Part shown: positions 12,401 to 21,169 of the stretch, in pieces
Layout of the letters: each line of letters opens with the position of its first letter
How positions within the stretch are numbered: position 1 is the stretch's first letter
Source: Edaphochlamys debaryana
Lineage: Eukaryota > Chlorophyta > Chlorophyceae > Chlamydomonadales
Direction: 5' to 3'
Length of the DNA: 64,000 bases
Assembly: GCA_016858145.1 (NCBI GenBank)
Contig: JAEHOE010000173.1
Location: forward strand, 1-64,000
Position numbers and translations under genes: made by a program
Notes under the pieces: model-generated
What the model saw: only the letters and a program-made list of their open reading frames with translations
The model's database searches: none
What the model was told of the DNA's origin: nothing

Positions 12401-15400
12401 GCTGTCCATGACGGCAACGGCAGTCACCTTGACGGGGGGGAGGGGGGGAGAAGGGGGGGGGCAGAGGGGGGGCAGAGGGGGAGACGCAGAGGCTGAGGGA
12501 GGCGGGCCGCATGGGCACGGCAGCTAGCCGGGTGCGACTGTGACCTTGGAACGCAACAGAACCCCCCTGCATAGCCCCCTGTTCCACACGCGTAGCTCTA
12601 AATACCAGCTCGCCCCACCCCCCTCCGCCGTGCCGCCCCGCCCCGCCCCACCTCGTTCTCGTGGTCCCCGAAGCAGGCGATCTGCTTCCCCGCCACAAGG
12701 TCCCACGACCGGGCCGTGGTGTCCAGGCCTGGGGTTAGAGGGGGGGGCGGCAGCGGTTGAGGGGGATGAAGAGGGGGGTGTGGATTGGCGGTTGGAGGAG
12801 AGCGGGGAAAGCCGGGGGCGGCGCCGAGCTCGAAACGCAGAGGGATACCTCCCCACAAGCTGCACCAAATCTGTAGAACCCGCAATTGTAACGATTTGCC
12901 TCCCCACGAGCAGCTCCCCGTACATGCATGCGAAGGACCTGCCAACCTGCCAACCAAAAGATCAGCCAAGACGCCCGGCTGGCCCGGCGCGGTCCGCACC
13001 TGTGGTGATAGTGAAGCGACCTCCGCCGTACGACGCCATGTTATTGATGTAGCCCGTGTGGCCGTACAGCACCCGGTCCAGCGTGGCGGCTGTGTACGTC
13101 TGCGGGGAAGGAAGGAGGCGGGCGGGAAAACTTAACGGGCGGGGGCGAGGTCAGGGGAGGCCAGCTTCGAGGGAACCATTGGTGCAGGTGTGGGACCAGG
13201 GAGTGGTTGGTGGGTTGCCTAGGGGCCGCCACGGGAAACTGGGGAGGCCTCTTGCAAGGAGCATGGGGGGGAGGGGGCTCCACCGTGGGTCCGGTGCACC
13301 TGGTTTGCAGTCCACACGCGGATGGCCCCCCCGGGGTGGCACGTGGCCCAGGAGTGATCCGAGATGAAGGCCACAGCGGTGATCATGTTGCGGTAGGAGG
13401 CGCCCTTGGGGAGGTGGGCGTTGGAAGGAGGGGTAGGGGGAAGGGTTTCAGGCGGGGGGAGGAAGCACGCGAACTAGGTCCGTGCACGGGTCCCTGCTGC
13501 CGCGAGCGCTCAAGGGCCCATCCCCGATCGCACACACCTGCCACGCCGCCGCCAGTCGCTCGTCCACGTCCTCCTCGTCACTGCCATCTGCCGTACTGAT
13601 CCCGAGCGGGTCCGACGGGGCCCGGTTGGTCCCGGGCGCGCCTCCCCCCCGGGTACGGAAGCCGCCCTTGCCGCCCTTGCCGTCCCGCGCCATCGTACGG
13701 TTATGCCTTAGTAAGCCCTTGACACTCTTCCCGGCCATGCCCGGCACGCTTCCCTGCCGCGGCTGCAGGCTGGAAGTTGAAGAGTGTCGGTGGCCGCCGT
13801 CCGGGAAGGGCCCGGGGCCCAGCGTGGGCCCGCCTGGGCCCCCCGCGCCCGTGGTGCCGCCGTACGCCGTACTGCCGCTGACGGTTGTTCCCGGCTCGGT
13901 GAGGGTCGGCAGGGTGGGATCCCCGGAAGGCCGGGATAGGAGGGACTTATTGCTAGGCGCTGCGGAGGTGGCATTGCTTGTGGCGGCTGAGTCAGCTGGG
14001 TTGCGGCGGTGGTGCTGGGGCGGGGAGTCGGGGTCCGACAGGCCCGCGCCGGGCCCACCACCGGGGGGACTGGTGCCCAGGCGGGATGCGGCGTGGGAGG
14101 CCGCGGCGGCGTCTGCAGCCGCGGCTGCTCGCTCCCGGTCCCTGAGGCGGCCGTCATGAGGGCGGATGGGAGAGGGGCGGGTAGGACAGAGGCAGTGGGG
14201 CAGGTAGTGAGGGCGGCACGGGGCACGGGTGATGGGGTCACGGTCAGCGGCTGTGAACCGCGGCTAGAGCTGGGGCAGTGACAGGCAGGGGCCCCGTCGA
14301 TAAGCGGATCCACGGGTCCAGACCGCAGCGTTTCGCGGTTATCATAACAAGTCAGTCCTCCGGCTGACTGGCGGTCCGTTTCCCTCAAACAATCCTTCCC
14401 TTCCCAGCGTACCGCCCCCAACGCACCGCGTCAGGTTGCGCACCAGCGGCACCCCCTCCTGGTGCCCCTCCTCCGCCTCCCCCTCCCCCTCCTCGTCGTC
14501 GTCCTCGTCCTCCGTCTCGTCCGCCCCCAGCGAGGCCGGTCGCCGCATGGACAGAAAGGTCTTGAGCGCTGCCAGGTTGGTGCCGTGGCGCGCGGGGATG
14601 CCGCTGTGGTGAGGGGGGAGGGGAGCGGGGTTTGGGGGAAGGGGTGAGGGTTGCGAGGGGGGGAGTGCGATGGTGGGGGTCAGGGTGGAGGTCGGCCAGG
14701 TTGGCCCCGTGGTGCACGGGGGTGACGCTGTGCGTGGAAGGGAGTGGCACAGAAAGGGCTGGGGTCTTGCCGCGCGCCTTGCCGCCTTGCGCCCACCCAG
14801 ACAGCTTTCCCCTTGCCCAGGCTTGCCTCTTACGGCGGCGCCCCTCGCCCGCCCATCTGCGGCGCCCGCCCCCATGTCCGTGCCGCAGCCCCGCACACCG
14901 ACAGCCCCAGCCCTCGGCTCCGCCCCACAAGCCCTCACAGTAGCACCCGCCCACCCAACCCCCCTCCACCCAACCCCCCTCCACCCCACCCCCCTTCCCC
15001 CCCACTCACAGCGCCGACGCCCGACGCTCCTTATCCATCTCCGTTGCGCCCCCGCCCTGCGACACCCGCCGGGGCGACGAGGGCGGCGCGCCGCCGCCGC
15101 CCGCGCCCGCGCCTGCCCCTCCTGCCCCCGCTCCCCCACCCAGACCTCCCCCTGGGCTCCGCTGCGTCGCCCCTGCCGCCGCCGCCGCCGCCGTAGTGCT
15201 GTCCTCCAGGGACACAAGCAGCGGCCGGCCCCGGGTGAGGTCCCACAGCACGTAGCCGTCCTCGCCGCCGCTCAGCAACAGCCAGGGCGGCTGCCGCGGC
15301 GCGCTGCCGCCGCCCGCCCAGCCCTGCCCCCCGCCGCCCGAGCCGTACGCGCGGCCGCACTTGCGCACTGCGCCGCACAGGATGGAGCGCTGGTGCACTC

Positions 15401-17483
15401 GCAGTATGGTCTGGTACTCCAGCCCCTGCTGCTGGCCTGGGGGGGGGGATGGGGGGGGGAAGGGGAGGGGAGAGGAGGGGAGGGGAGGGGAGGGGAGGGG
15501 AGGGGAGGGGAGGGGAGGGGAGGGGAGGGGAGGGGAGGGGAGGGGAGGGGAGGGGAGGGGAGGGGAGGGGAGGGGAGGGGAGGGGAGGGGAGGGGAGGGG
15601 AGGGGAGGGGAGGGGAGGGGAGGGGAGGGGAGGGGAGGGGAGGGGAGGGGAGGGGAGGGGAGGGGAGGGGAGGGGAGGGGAGGGGAGGGGAGGGGAGGGG
15701 AGGGGAGGGGAGGGGAGGGGAGGGGAGGGGAGGGGAGGGGAGGGGAGGGGAGGGGAGGGGAGGGGAGGGGAGGGGAAGCGGTGATGAAGGGAGCAGGAGG
15801 CGCTGGCAGGCTGCATTGCATGCTCGACTAGGGAAGGTCGGAGGCCTCGAAACCTGCCCGCAGTCCATCCGCAACTGCAGCGCAGCCACTTCGGCTTTAC
15901 CGCGGACCACACAGGCCCTTCCCCTTCCCCGCCCCACCCAGCCGGCCCGCCCCCTCCCCCACCCAGCCGGCCCGCCCCCTCCCCCACCCCACCCCAAATC
16001 CATCGGGCTCGCTGGCTGCCGCCACATCTTTTCTTTGACTACGGTTCACGCAATTCGTCAAACGATCCCACCCCAAACCCCCCTGCTCACAAGCGGTGAA
16101 GTACTCGGTCCGCCCGACCTCCGACGGCAGCGGCAGCCGGGGCGTGCCGGGCGGCGGCCGCTTCAGGCGCGGCACCGCGGGGCCCGTGCCGGACCCGCGC
16201 TGGGCCCCGCCGGGCCCCGCCCCTCCGCCCCCGGCCCCGTCCTGAGCGGACACAGCGCTTGGCTCCGAAGAAAGCGGCACGTGGGGGGGCGTGACGTTTA
16301 GATGTGACGCCGAGATGGTGGGTCCAACGGATACGGCCGAGGCCGCCCCGACGCTGCGGCTGCCGTCGGCGGCGCCGCCGCCGCCGGGCGCAAACCGCGT
16401 CGTACGGCTGGCGGCGGGCCGGGCCGGAGGTGCCGGCTCGTCCTCCTCGTCATCATGTACGACGCTATAACTGTCAAGCCCAACCCCCAACTGCCGCGCC
16501 AGGACGCTGGGATCCATGTTGAGGAAGGCGCTGACCGAGTCTGCCGGCCGCGGCTCCTGGCCTTCCGAAACCCGCGACTCCCCGTCTTCCCCGTGGAGGG
16601 GCCCCATGGGGCCCACGGGGCCCAGGCCCGCGATCGCCAGGCGCACCCCCGCCCCCACGCCTTGCAGCGGCGGCCTGGGCCCAGCGGCCGTGGAGGGGGG
16701 TGCGGCGGGGGGCGGCGGGGTGGAGGAAGCGAAGGCGGAGGCAAAGGTGGCGGGGGGCGGCTGGAGGCTGTCAGAGAGGTCCAGGTCTCCCAGGCCCGAG
16801 CCCTCAGCCGTGAGCGCTTCGGAGCCGCCGCCGGGGCTGGGGCTGGTGCCGTTTCTGGGGGGAGAGCAGGGCGGGGCCTGAGGGGCGCCGGAGGGTCCTG
16901 GCCCCGCCGGGGCCTGGGGGGGCGGCGGGGGCGGCTCGAGGTCGGAGGAGGGGGAGGGCCCGTCCAGGCGTCGCGTCATGGCGCTCGGTAGGGGCAGGGC
17001 CAGGGCCAGGCCCGGGAAGGGCGTGGGGGCGCCCGAGCTGGGGGTGATGGGCCGCGGGCCCCCAGCCCCCGCGGGCGGCGGGGGCTGCGCGGCCGGCGGC
17101 GTTACGGGCCGCGGCCCCAACGGCTGCAGGAGGGGCGGGGGCGGGGCCGGGGCCGGGGCATCGGCCCCCAGCGGCCCGCCTCCGCTGCTGCCTATCGAGC
17201 GCCGCTCAGGTGAGGTGGACGCAGCAGGGGTGGGACTCCACCCGAAGCCCCCGCCGCTGCCGCCACCGCCCACAGCCCCGGTCCCGATGCGGCCGCTGGG
17301 CGATGTGCCCAGGCCCCCGACCCCGCCGCCTGGCAGCCGGGAAGGCGGGCGGGCGCCCGGCGTGCCAACGGTTGGAAGGGGCGGAGGTGCCGACGTCGAT
17401 GCTAGGGGCGGGGCCTGGGGCGAGGCGGGCGTTGGGCTGGGCAGGGGAGGCTCTCGCTTCACGCCGGGTAGGGAGGGGAGCAT
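1..17483 (-). CDS. Giant WD40-ankyrin-TRP-like channel protein (3' end outside window)
   Basis: Likely a membrane cation channel with a huge cytosolic regulatory head. Splicing by eye gives phase-consistent N-terminal exons 16091-17483, 15010-15436, 14427-14603, 13538-14141, 13300-13404, 13000-13099, 12652-12728, 12328-12427, 12053-12178, 11804-11898 and 11534-11650. Many more short exons run down to position 1. Order: Pro/Gly/Ala-rich head; WD40 repeats (GGEDGYVLWDL, ASRDGTIRCWDV, GADCAVRLWDV, CSMDRTARLWEL, CSDDTTIKIFDL); ankyrin segment (GQTPLDLAVSGGHRRCAELL); hydrophobic helices; and the last visible exon with FLITVILLNLLVAVMSDTY, a typical TRP-type final pore helix and its exit. The ATG at 17483 is the only in-frame Met after an upstream stop near 17561, but an upstream exon cannot be excluded. 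Family placement (TRP/polycystin-like) is inferred from the S6 motif. The ion carried and the stimulus are unknown. Confidence 0.8.
2731..2753 (+). repeat. Intronic dispersed repeat, copy A
   Basis: This 23-bp segment (ACGGTTCGCGCAATTCGTCA and onward) is nearly identical to 16041-16063, differing at one base. A pyrimidine-rich TCTTTNGCTACGG-like lead-in is also shared. It sits in an intron of the minus-strand channel gene, antisense to that gene. Confidence 0.6.
3540..4750 (-). other. Ankyrin-repeat exons linking WD40 block to channel
   Basis: Short exons here encode segments such as DGNTMLHMWVA, MSGDHVLLRALLSGISG and GQTPLDLAVSGGHRRCAELL. These match the ankyrin consensus (G-TPLH-A---GH---V--LL) in order, suggesting two to three degenerate repeats. 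Ankyrin repeats immediately before the membrane domain are common in TRP-type channels, which supports the channel assignment. Exon borders with CCCTGTCAG acceptors are clear near 4172 and 4732. Confidence 0.65.
8402..8457 (+). repeat. 56-bp intronic repeat, copy 1
   Basis: This segment matches 9863-9918 at about 51 of 56 bases with no gaps, beginning GGGTGTTTGAAGCTGATAAG and ending GATTGCCGGAG. Both copies lie in introns of the channel gene, in the same orientation, right next to a poly-G tract. Confidence 0.75.
9863..9918 (+). repeat. 56-bp intronic repeat, copy 2
   Basis: Second copy of the element at 8402-8457. The differences cluster in the middle (CGAATGG against CTAGTTA). The flanks outside the 56 bp do not match, apart from the G-rich tract on the left. 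Confidence 0.75.
15476..15775 (+). repeat. Perfect (AGGGG)60 pentanucleotide array
   Basis: 300 bp consist of 60 uninterrupted copies of AGGGG on the plus strand (CCCCT on the transcribed sense strand of the channel gene). The array lies inside the intron between the exon ending at 16091 and the exon starting at 15436, about 40 bp from the 3' splice site. It creates long false open frames on both strands. Strand-asymmetric G tracts of this kind can form G-quadruplexes. Confidence 0.97.
16001..16063 (+). repeat. Intronic dispersed repeat, copy B (longest)
   Basis: The first 24 bp (CATCGGGCTCGCTGGCTGCC and onward) recur reverse-complemented at 43402-43425, and the last 23 bp recur at 2731-2753. 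This copy therefore links the other two into one family. It lies in the same intron as the AGGGG array, antisense to the host gene. Confidence 0.6.
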
Positions 17484-18100
17484 TGGCTCGGGCTCCCTAG
17501 GGCTCCCGCTGTTACGTCGGCGGCGCAACAGCGCCTCAGGGGGAGCAGCCGCGAGCGACTAGCGCCCGCGGACAGGCGTGGTGTGGGGCGGGAGGAGGCG
17601 AGTCGTGCGCCCCGCCTCCCTGAGCTCAGGGTGGGGGGCGCGCGGCTAGGCGGCTGGGGCCGGACGGCGCCAGCCCTGCTGGGTGGATGGCACCGGGCGG
17701 GGCCCGCCGTGCTGACAAGGCCGCGGGCGCCAGCTGGTGGCGGCTCCAGAGCTGGTTGCTGTGTGGGGCCTCCCGGCCGGAGCAGCGGCGCCCTGGTGTT
17801 TGGGCCCGTGGCGGGCTGGCGGGGAAAGGAAAGGTGTGGAGGGGGCAGGACATTGACGGGAAGCGGGTTGGCCCACACAACGGCACGCGCAACTCAACCC
17901 CCGGTGAGCGCTCTATCAGGCCACCTAGAACGCGGTGTGCGCTTTGTGTGCGGTCAGCGGTCTGCTGGTGGGAGCCGCACGCGCGAATGTCGCGGCGATG
18001 AGACGGGCCCGCGTGCCACCCGCAGACAACGCACCAAGTGCAACCTTCACTTATAAATACAGGTGGGGTGCGGAAACGCGCGAAGGGCGCTCCTCAAGTC
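17484..18100 (-). promoter_or_regulatory. Probable 5' UTR/promoter of the channel gene
   Basis: About 600 bp upstream of the ATG at 17483. An AT-rich island, TATAAATA at 18052-18059 (TATTTATA on the minus strand), stands out in GC-rich sequence and could act as a TATA element for either strand. No convincing exon is visible. Short GC-rich open frames here look like composition artefacts. Confidence 0.35.
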
Positions 18101-18589
18101 CGCATGCGCACCTCGGTGCAAGCCGCGTCCACCCCGTGCGAGCACTCCTCCTGGACGTAAGTAATGAAGCCCCAGGCGAGGTAGGGAACTCCTCTCCTCC
18201 GCGTTGACGGAGTGTCGCAATGAACTTTTGCGAGGCCCTATGCTTAGACGCACTGGCAATACCTAACTGGTCACCTGGATGTGTGTTGCTGCTGCCAAGA
18301 CACAAGCTCTAGGTCAACGTCTCAAAGTGACCGGTGAGTGCGCTAGCTCGGGTTGGTCTTCGCTTCGTCTCTCTCTAGTCACCAGCAGGCTAGCTGATAG
18401 ATGCTCATCTACCCAACACCTGGGTTGTTGCGGTTGTCGCGCTCCGTGTGCACGGCGACCGCGTCGTACTGGTTGTGCAAGGGTGCTCGAGGGACCAGGG
18501 GCCCCCATGCCGCTAAGGGCCGCCAGGACCGGCAGACTGGTGCGGGGGCTGAGAGATGCGCGGGGACGCTGGCCTTGGCCATGCCTCCT

Positions 18590-18890
18590 TCGCTTCTTCG
18601 CGGGGAGGCGCAGGGGAGGCACACTTTCCTTTCCACTCGGCCTCCAGTTCATCCCTGCACACGCCACTCCTCGCCCGCCGCCCCTGAACCCCCCTGTCGC
18701 ACATTGGCTCCCCTGTCCATGAGTCAACACCGAACAGCAAGCATCGACCCTGGGGAGGCGCAGGGGAGGCAGGCCGCATTCCTTATCGCATTCCTGCTGC
18801 CCGCCGTCCCCGCACACCCCGCCCACGCACGCCTCTGCCGCACATCCCACGCCTCGGCCGGCGCCGCTGAATCCCCTGTTGTACCTCGAC
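18590..18890. repeat. Degenerate tandem duplication, 150-bp period
   Basis: GGGGAGGCGCAGGGGAGGCA occurs at 18602-18621 and again exactly 150 bp later at 18752-18771. The flanking sequence is also recognisably similar (CGCCGCCCCTGAACCCCCCT against CGGCGCCGCTGAATCCCCTG), consistent with an old two-unit tandem repeat. Confidence 0.55.
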
Positions 18891-19094
18891 CCCCTTGTCC
18901 ACGACCCCACATGGAACGAAACGTCACGTACGGTAAGCATCAAACTGGAAATACACTCCCGTCCTGGCAGCCCTCGGCATCTCATGTTCACGCCCGCCCC
19001 GCCCCCTTGCCACGGCGGGGGAAGTCGCAAGTCGCTCTCCATCCAGGGGGGGGGGGGGGGGGGGGGTAAAAACATTAGTTCCATACACCACCCC

Positions 19095-19760
19095 ACAAAA
19101 GTTCGGACCCCCCCGACCCCCCCACCCACCCCCTTGCCGTACACTGCACACACTGCCGTACATGGCCATAATGTAACCCGTTTCCCTCGACTTTTGTGCC
19201 AATCGGCTGCGCTTCGTGTGCGCTACCGCCTTGCGCGTGAACCGGAAGCGTCGATGAGGCTTGGGTCCTGTCCATTGACCATCCCCGCGTCCATGGACCA
19301 CTCTCCGTTACCTTGCATCCGCGCTATTCATGCCCTAGGCCTCCTATATGATGAGCTACGGTCATAATAGTACACCCGGACGTCTAGCAGCGGTGGCAGA
19401 GCCGGTCGTGACGTGTCCCACGCGCGGACATGCCGACATGTGGCACCCGCCGCCACCCTTCGACCACCATCCCTATGGTCGGTGGTGCTCAGGCACACCC
19501 ACGGTTCAGCCTCTGCTTGATACCACGCGTTTACGCAAGGAAAGGGCCCTTGGGCTGCGTCAGACCGCTGTGACAAAAGTTCGGACGGGAGCTGTACAAA
19601 AGTTCGGGACCCCCCTCCCCCCCCCTCCCCCCCACCCAACTTTGAGGGCTCATAACTTTATTCCTAGAACCTCGATTTTCATTCTGAAAGCGGATTTGGG
19701 CTCCTCTTGTCGAGCTCTCCAAAGTTAAAGCGTGGTGTATTTTTTTACACTTCCTGCCCC
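19095..19760. mobile_element. Candidate short non-autonomous repeat element
   Basis: ACAAAAGTTCGG occurs at 19095-19106, 19573-19584 and 19596-19607. The first and third copies are followed by C-rich tracts (GACCCCCC). After the third copy comes an AT-richer block (GGCTCATAACTTTATTCCTA and onward) unlike anything else in the window. The pattern suggests degenerate or nested copies of a short interspersed element. No coding capacity, clear terminal inverted repeats or target-site duplication was found, so the class is unknown. Confidence 0.3.
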
Positions 19761-20421
19761 CCCCTGCTCCATCTTCGCCCCACCACGTGCTTACGCATCC
19801 GGTTGATTGGACCATTACTCCTTGCAAAAGCAGAACGAAATCCCGGTTCACACCTTCCCGTCCTGTCGCTCGGTCCTGTCCCGCCATGCTCTCCCATCAT
19901 TCTCCGACCAGCAGGCCACCCACACACACCCGTTCTCATCCATAACTCGTCAACCAGCAGGCCACTTACCCCCGTGCCATGTTCACACTCACCGGCCGGT
20001 CTCCTCAGAGCCTCACCTGCCTTCTGGGCTGGCCCCTGTTTGTCCTTCGCTACGCCGCAGTAGCCGGTAGCTATGGGTAGCTACAGTACTGGATGCCTGC
20101 GGGGTTCCCCCTGCGGCGCTACTGGCTGATCCACAGCCCAAGTCCAGTCTCTCTCACACTCCTCAAGCCATTCCGTAAGGACGTAAGCCCTGTCTGCTAA
20201 GCTCTCACAAATCCAACAAAGCGCTCTTTGCCGCCAAGCCATAAATAGTTATCCCCATCTCCCATCCACACTGCCCTGATCAGAAAGGGCTTCAGCAAGA
20301 GACGAATCCAATTGATGAAGCTTGGTTGCTTTATTTTGCGCAGGCCAGGAGGGCGGCTCACATACCGCACTCACTCACCACCCCCGGGGTCTCAGCCCCA
20401 AAAGATTAAAAGACCAGTCCT

Positions 20422-20579
20422 TTACATCAGCTCCAGGAAACAAGGACAAAGCATTCAGTGGCACACCGACAGTTGGGGGCTGGCTTGAGATCACTCGACC
20501 GTGCACTGGACCGTGCCTGCCGCACCGCTGTGGCCGCCATGAGCCAAAAGCAGGAAATCCCAGCAGCGCCACAATTACA
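20422..20579 (-). terminator. Poly(A) signals (TGTAA) for the kinase gene
   Basis: The minus strand carries TGTAA at 20575-20579 and again at 20422-20426, about 590 and 750 nt after the kinase stop codon at 21170. TGTAA is the usual poly(A) signal in volvocine algae. Which copy is used cannot be told. Confidence 0.45.
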
Positions 20580-21169
20580 TACCGGCCGGCTCCTGGCCTT
20601 TGGACTGTCCGCCGCGCGCAGCCCGGTCCCATCCTGTTCAGCAGTGTGGCATTCCATGCATTAACCACACGTGTCCCACACCAGACCCTGGGTTCCATGC
20701 CTGCCCCGCGAAAGGCAGGCGCTAGCTCGCAAATGATTTAGCAACACGCGCTCGGCATCATAAGCAATCATAGTGGATGAAAGACGGATGAAAGACATTC
20801 AGGAGTGCTGCATTGCCGTAGCCATAAACGCATACACAGTCTGGACCATTCCCTCAGACAGGCGCCCTTTGTCCCCCCATCCGCGGCCGTATTTCAGTTC
20901 TATTAAAACCTGCTGCCTTCCACGCCCGCCCCCGGCGCATGCCTCACGCACACGCATCCCGACACTCAAGCAGACATCCCTCTCCCCCCTTACCCCCGAC
21001 CCCATTGTGCCCTCTCGGCAGCTGCCTCGCGCTATGGACGACAGCCTCCACGCCCATGCCGTAGCACGTCAGCCGTACATGTGCGACCGGGTTGCGATTA
21101 AAGAGATGCGGACCCTCTTCTCAGCCCGCCGTACGTTTTGCGCCTGCTGAACGCGCTGCGCCTGCCGTG

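Larger units (their letters stand above)
5000..13404 (-). other. WD40 beta-propeller block (many repeats) with low-complexity inserts
   Basis: Roughly a dozen WD40-like repeats are spread over about 20 exons. Clear repeat ends include RSWDLVAGKQIACFGDHENE, FIWNIDT, RVWSLLGVSVRRELPRHPE, IKIFDLG, ARLWELG, VRLWDVD and IRCWDVV. GH dipeptides occur at the expected spacing (LYGHTGYINN, LHGHHGWLHGVA, LYGHAGGVTGVSW, FDGHSRTVTR). Between repeats, around 8.8-10.5 kb, are long Gly/Ala/Pro and Asp/Glu-Lys-rich inserts (for example DDDEDKDKDGAAKDKDG). More than one seven-bladed propeller could be built. Such domains usually bind proteins; no partner is suggested by the sequence. Confidence 0.75.
18101..20421. 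other. Repeat-rich intergenic region, no gene seen
   Basis: Lies between the 5' end of the channel gene and the 3' end of the kinase gene. Contents: a degenerate 150-bp tandem duplication (18590-18890); a (G)22 tract near 19047-19068; three copies of ACAAAAGTTCGG; an AT-richer stretch around 19640-19760; and a partly palindromic patch near 20050-20130. Open frames of up to 279 codons overlap these repeats and show no family resemblance or credible splice context. Confidence 0.6.

Noticed and set aside
14670..16301. 543-codon plus-strand open frame full of GEGRGGEGRG repeats, and the matching SPPLPSPPLP frame on the minus strand
   Set aside because: Both are translations of the AGGGG microsatellite, whose 5-bp unit keeps all frames open. 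The array lies in an intron of the channel gene.
18314..19153. 279-codon minus-strand open frame in the intergenic region
   Set aside because: Spans the 150-bp tandem repeat and a poly-G run, has no family likeness and no splice or poly(A) context.
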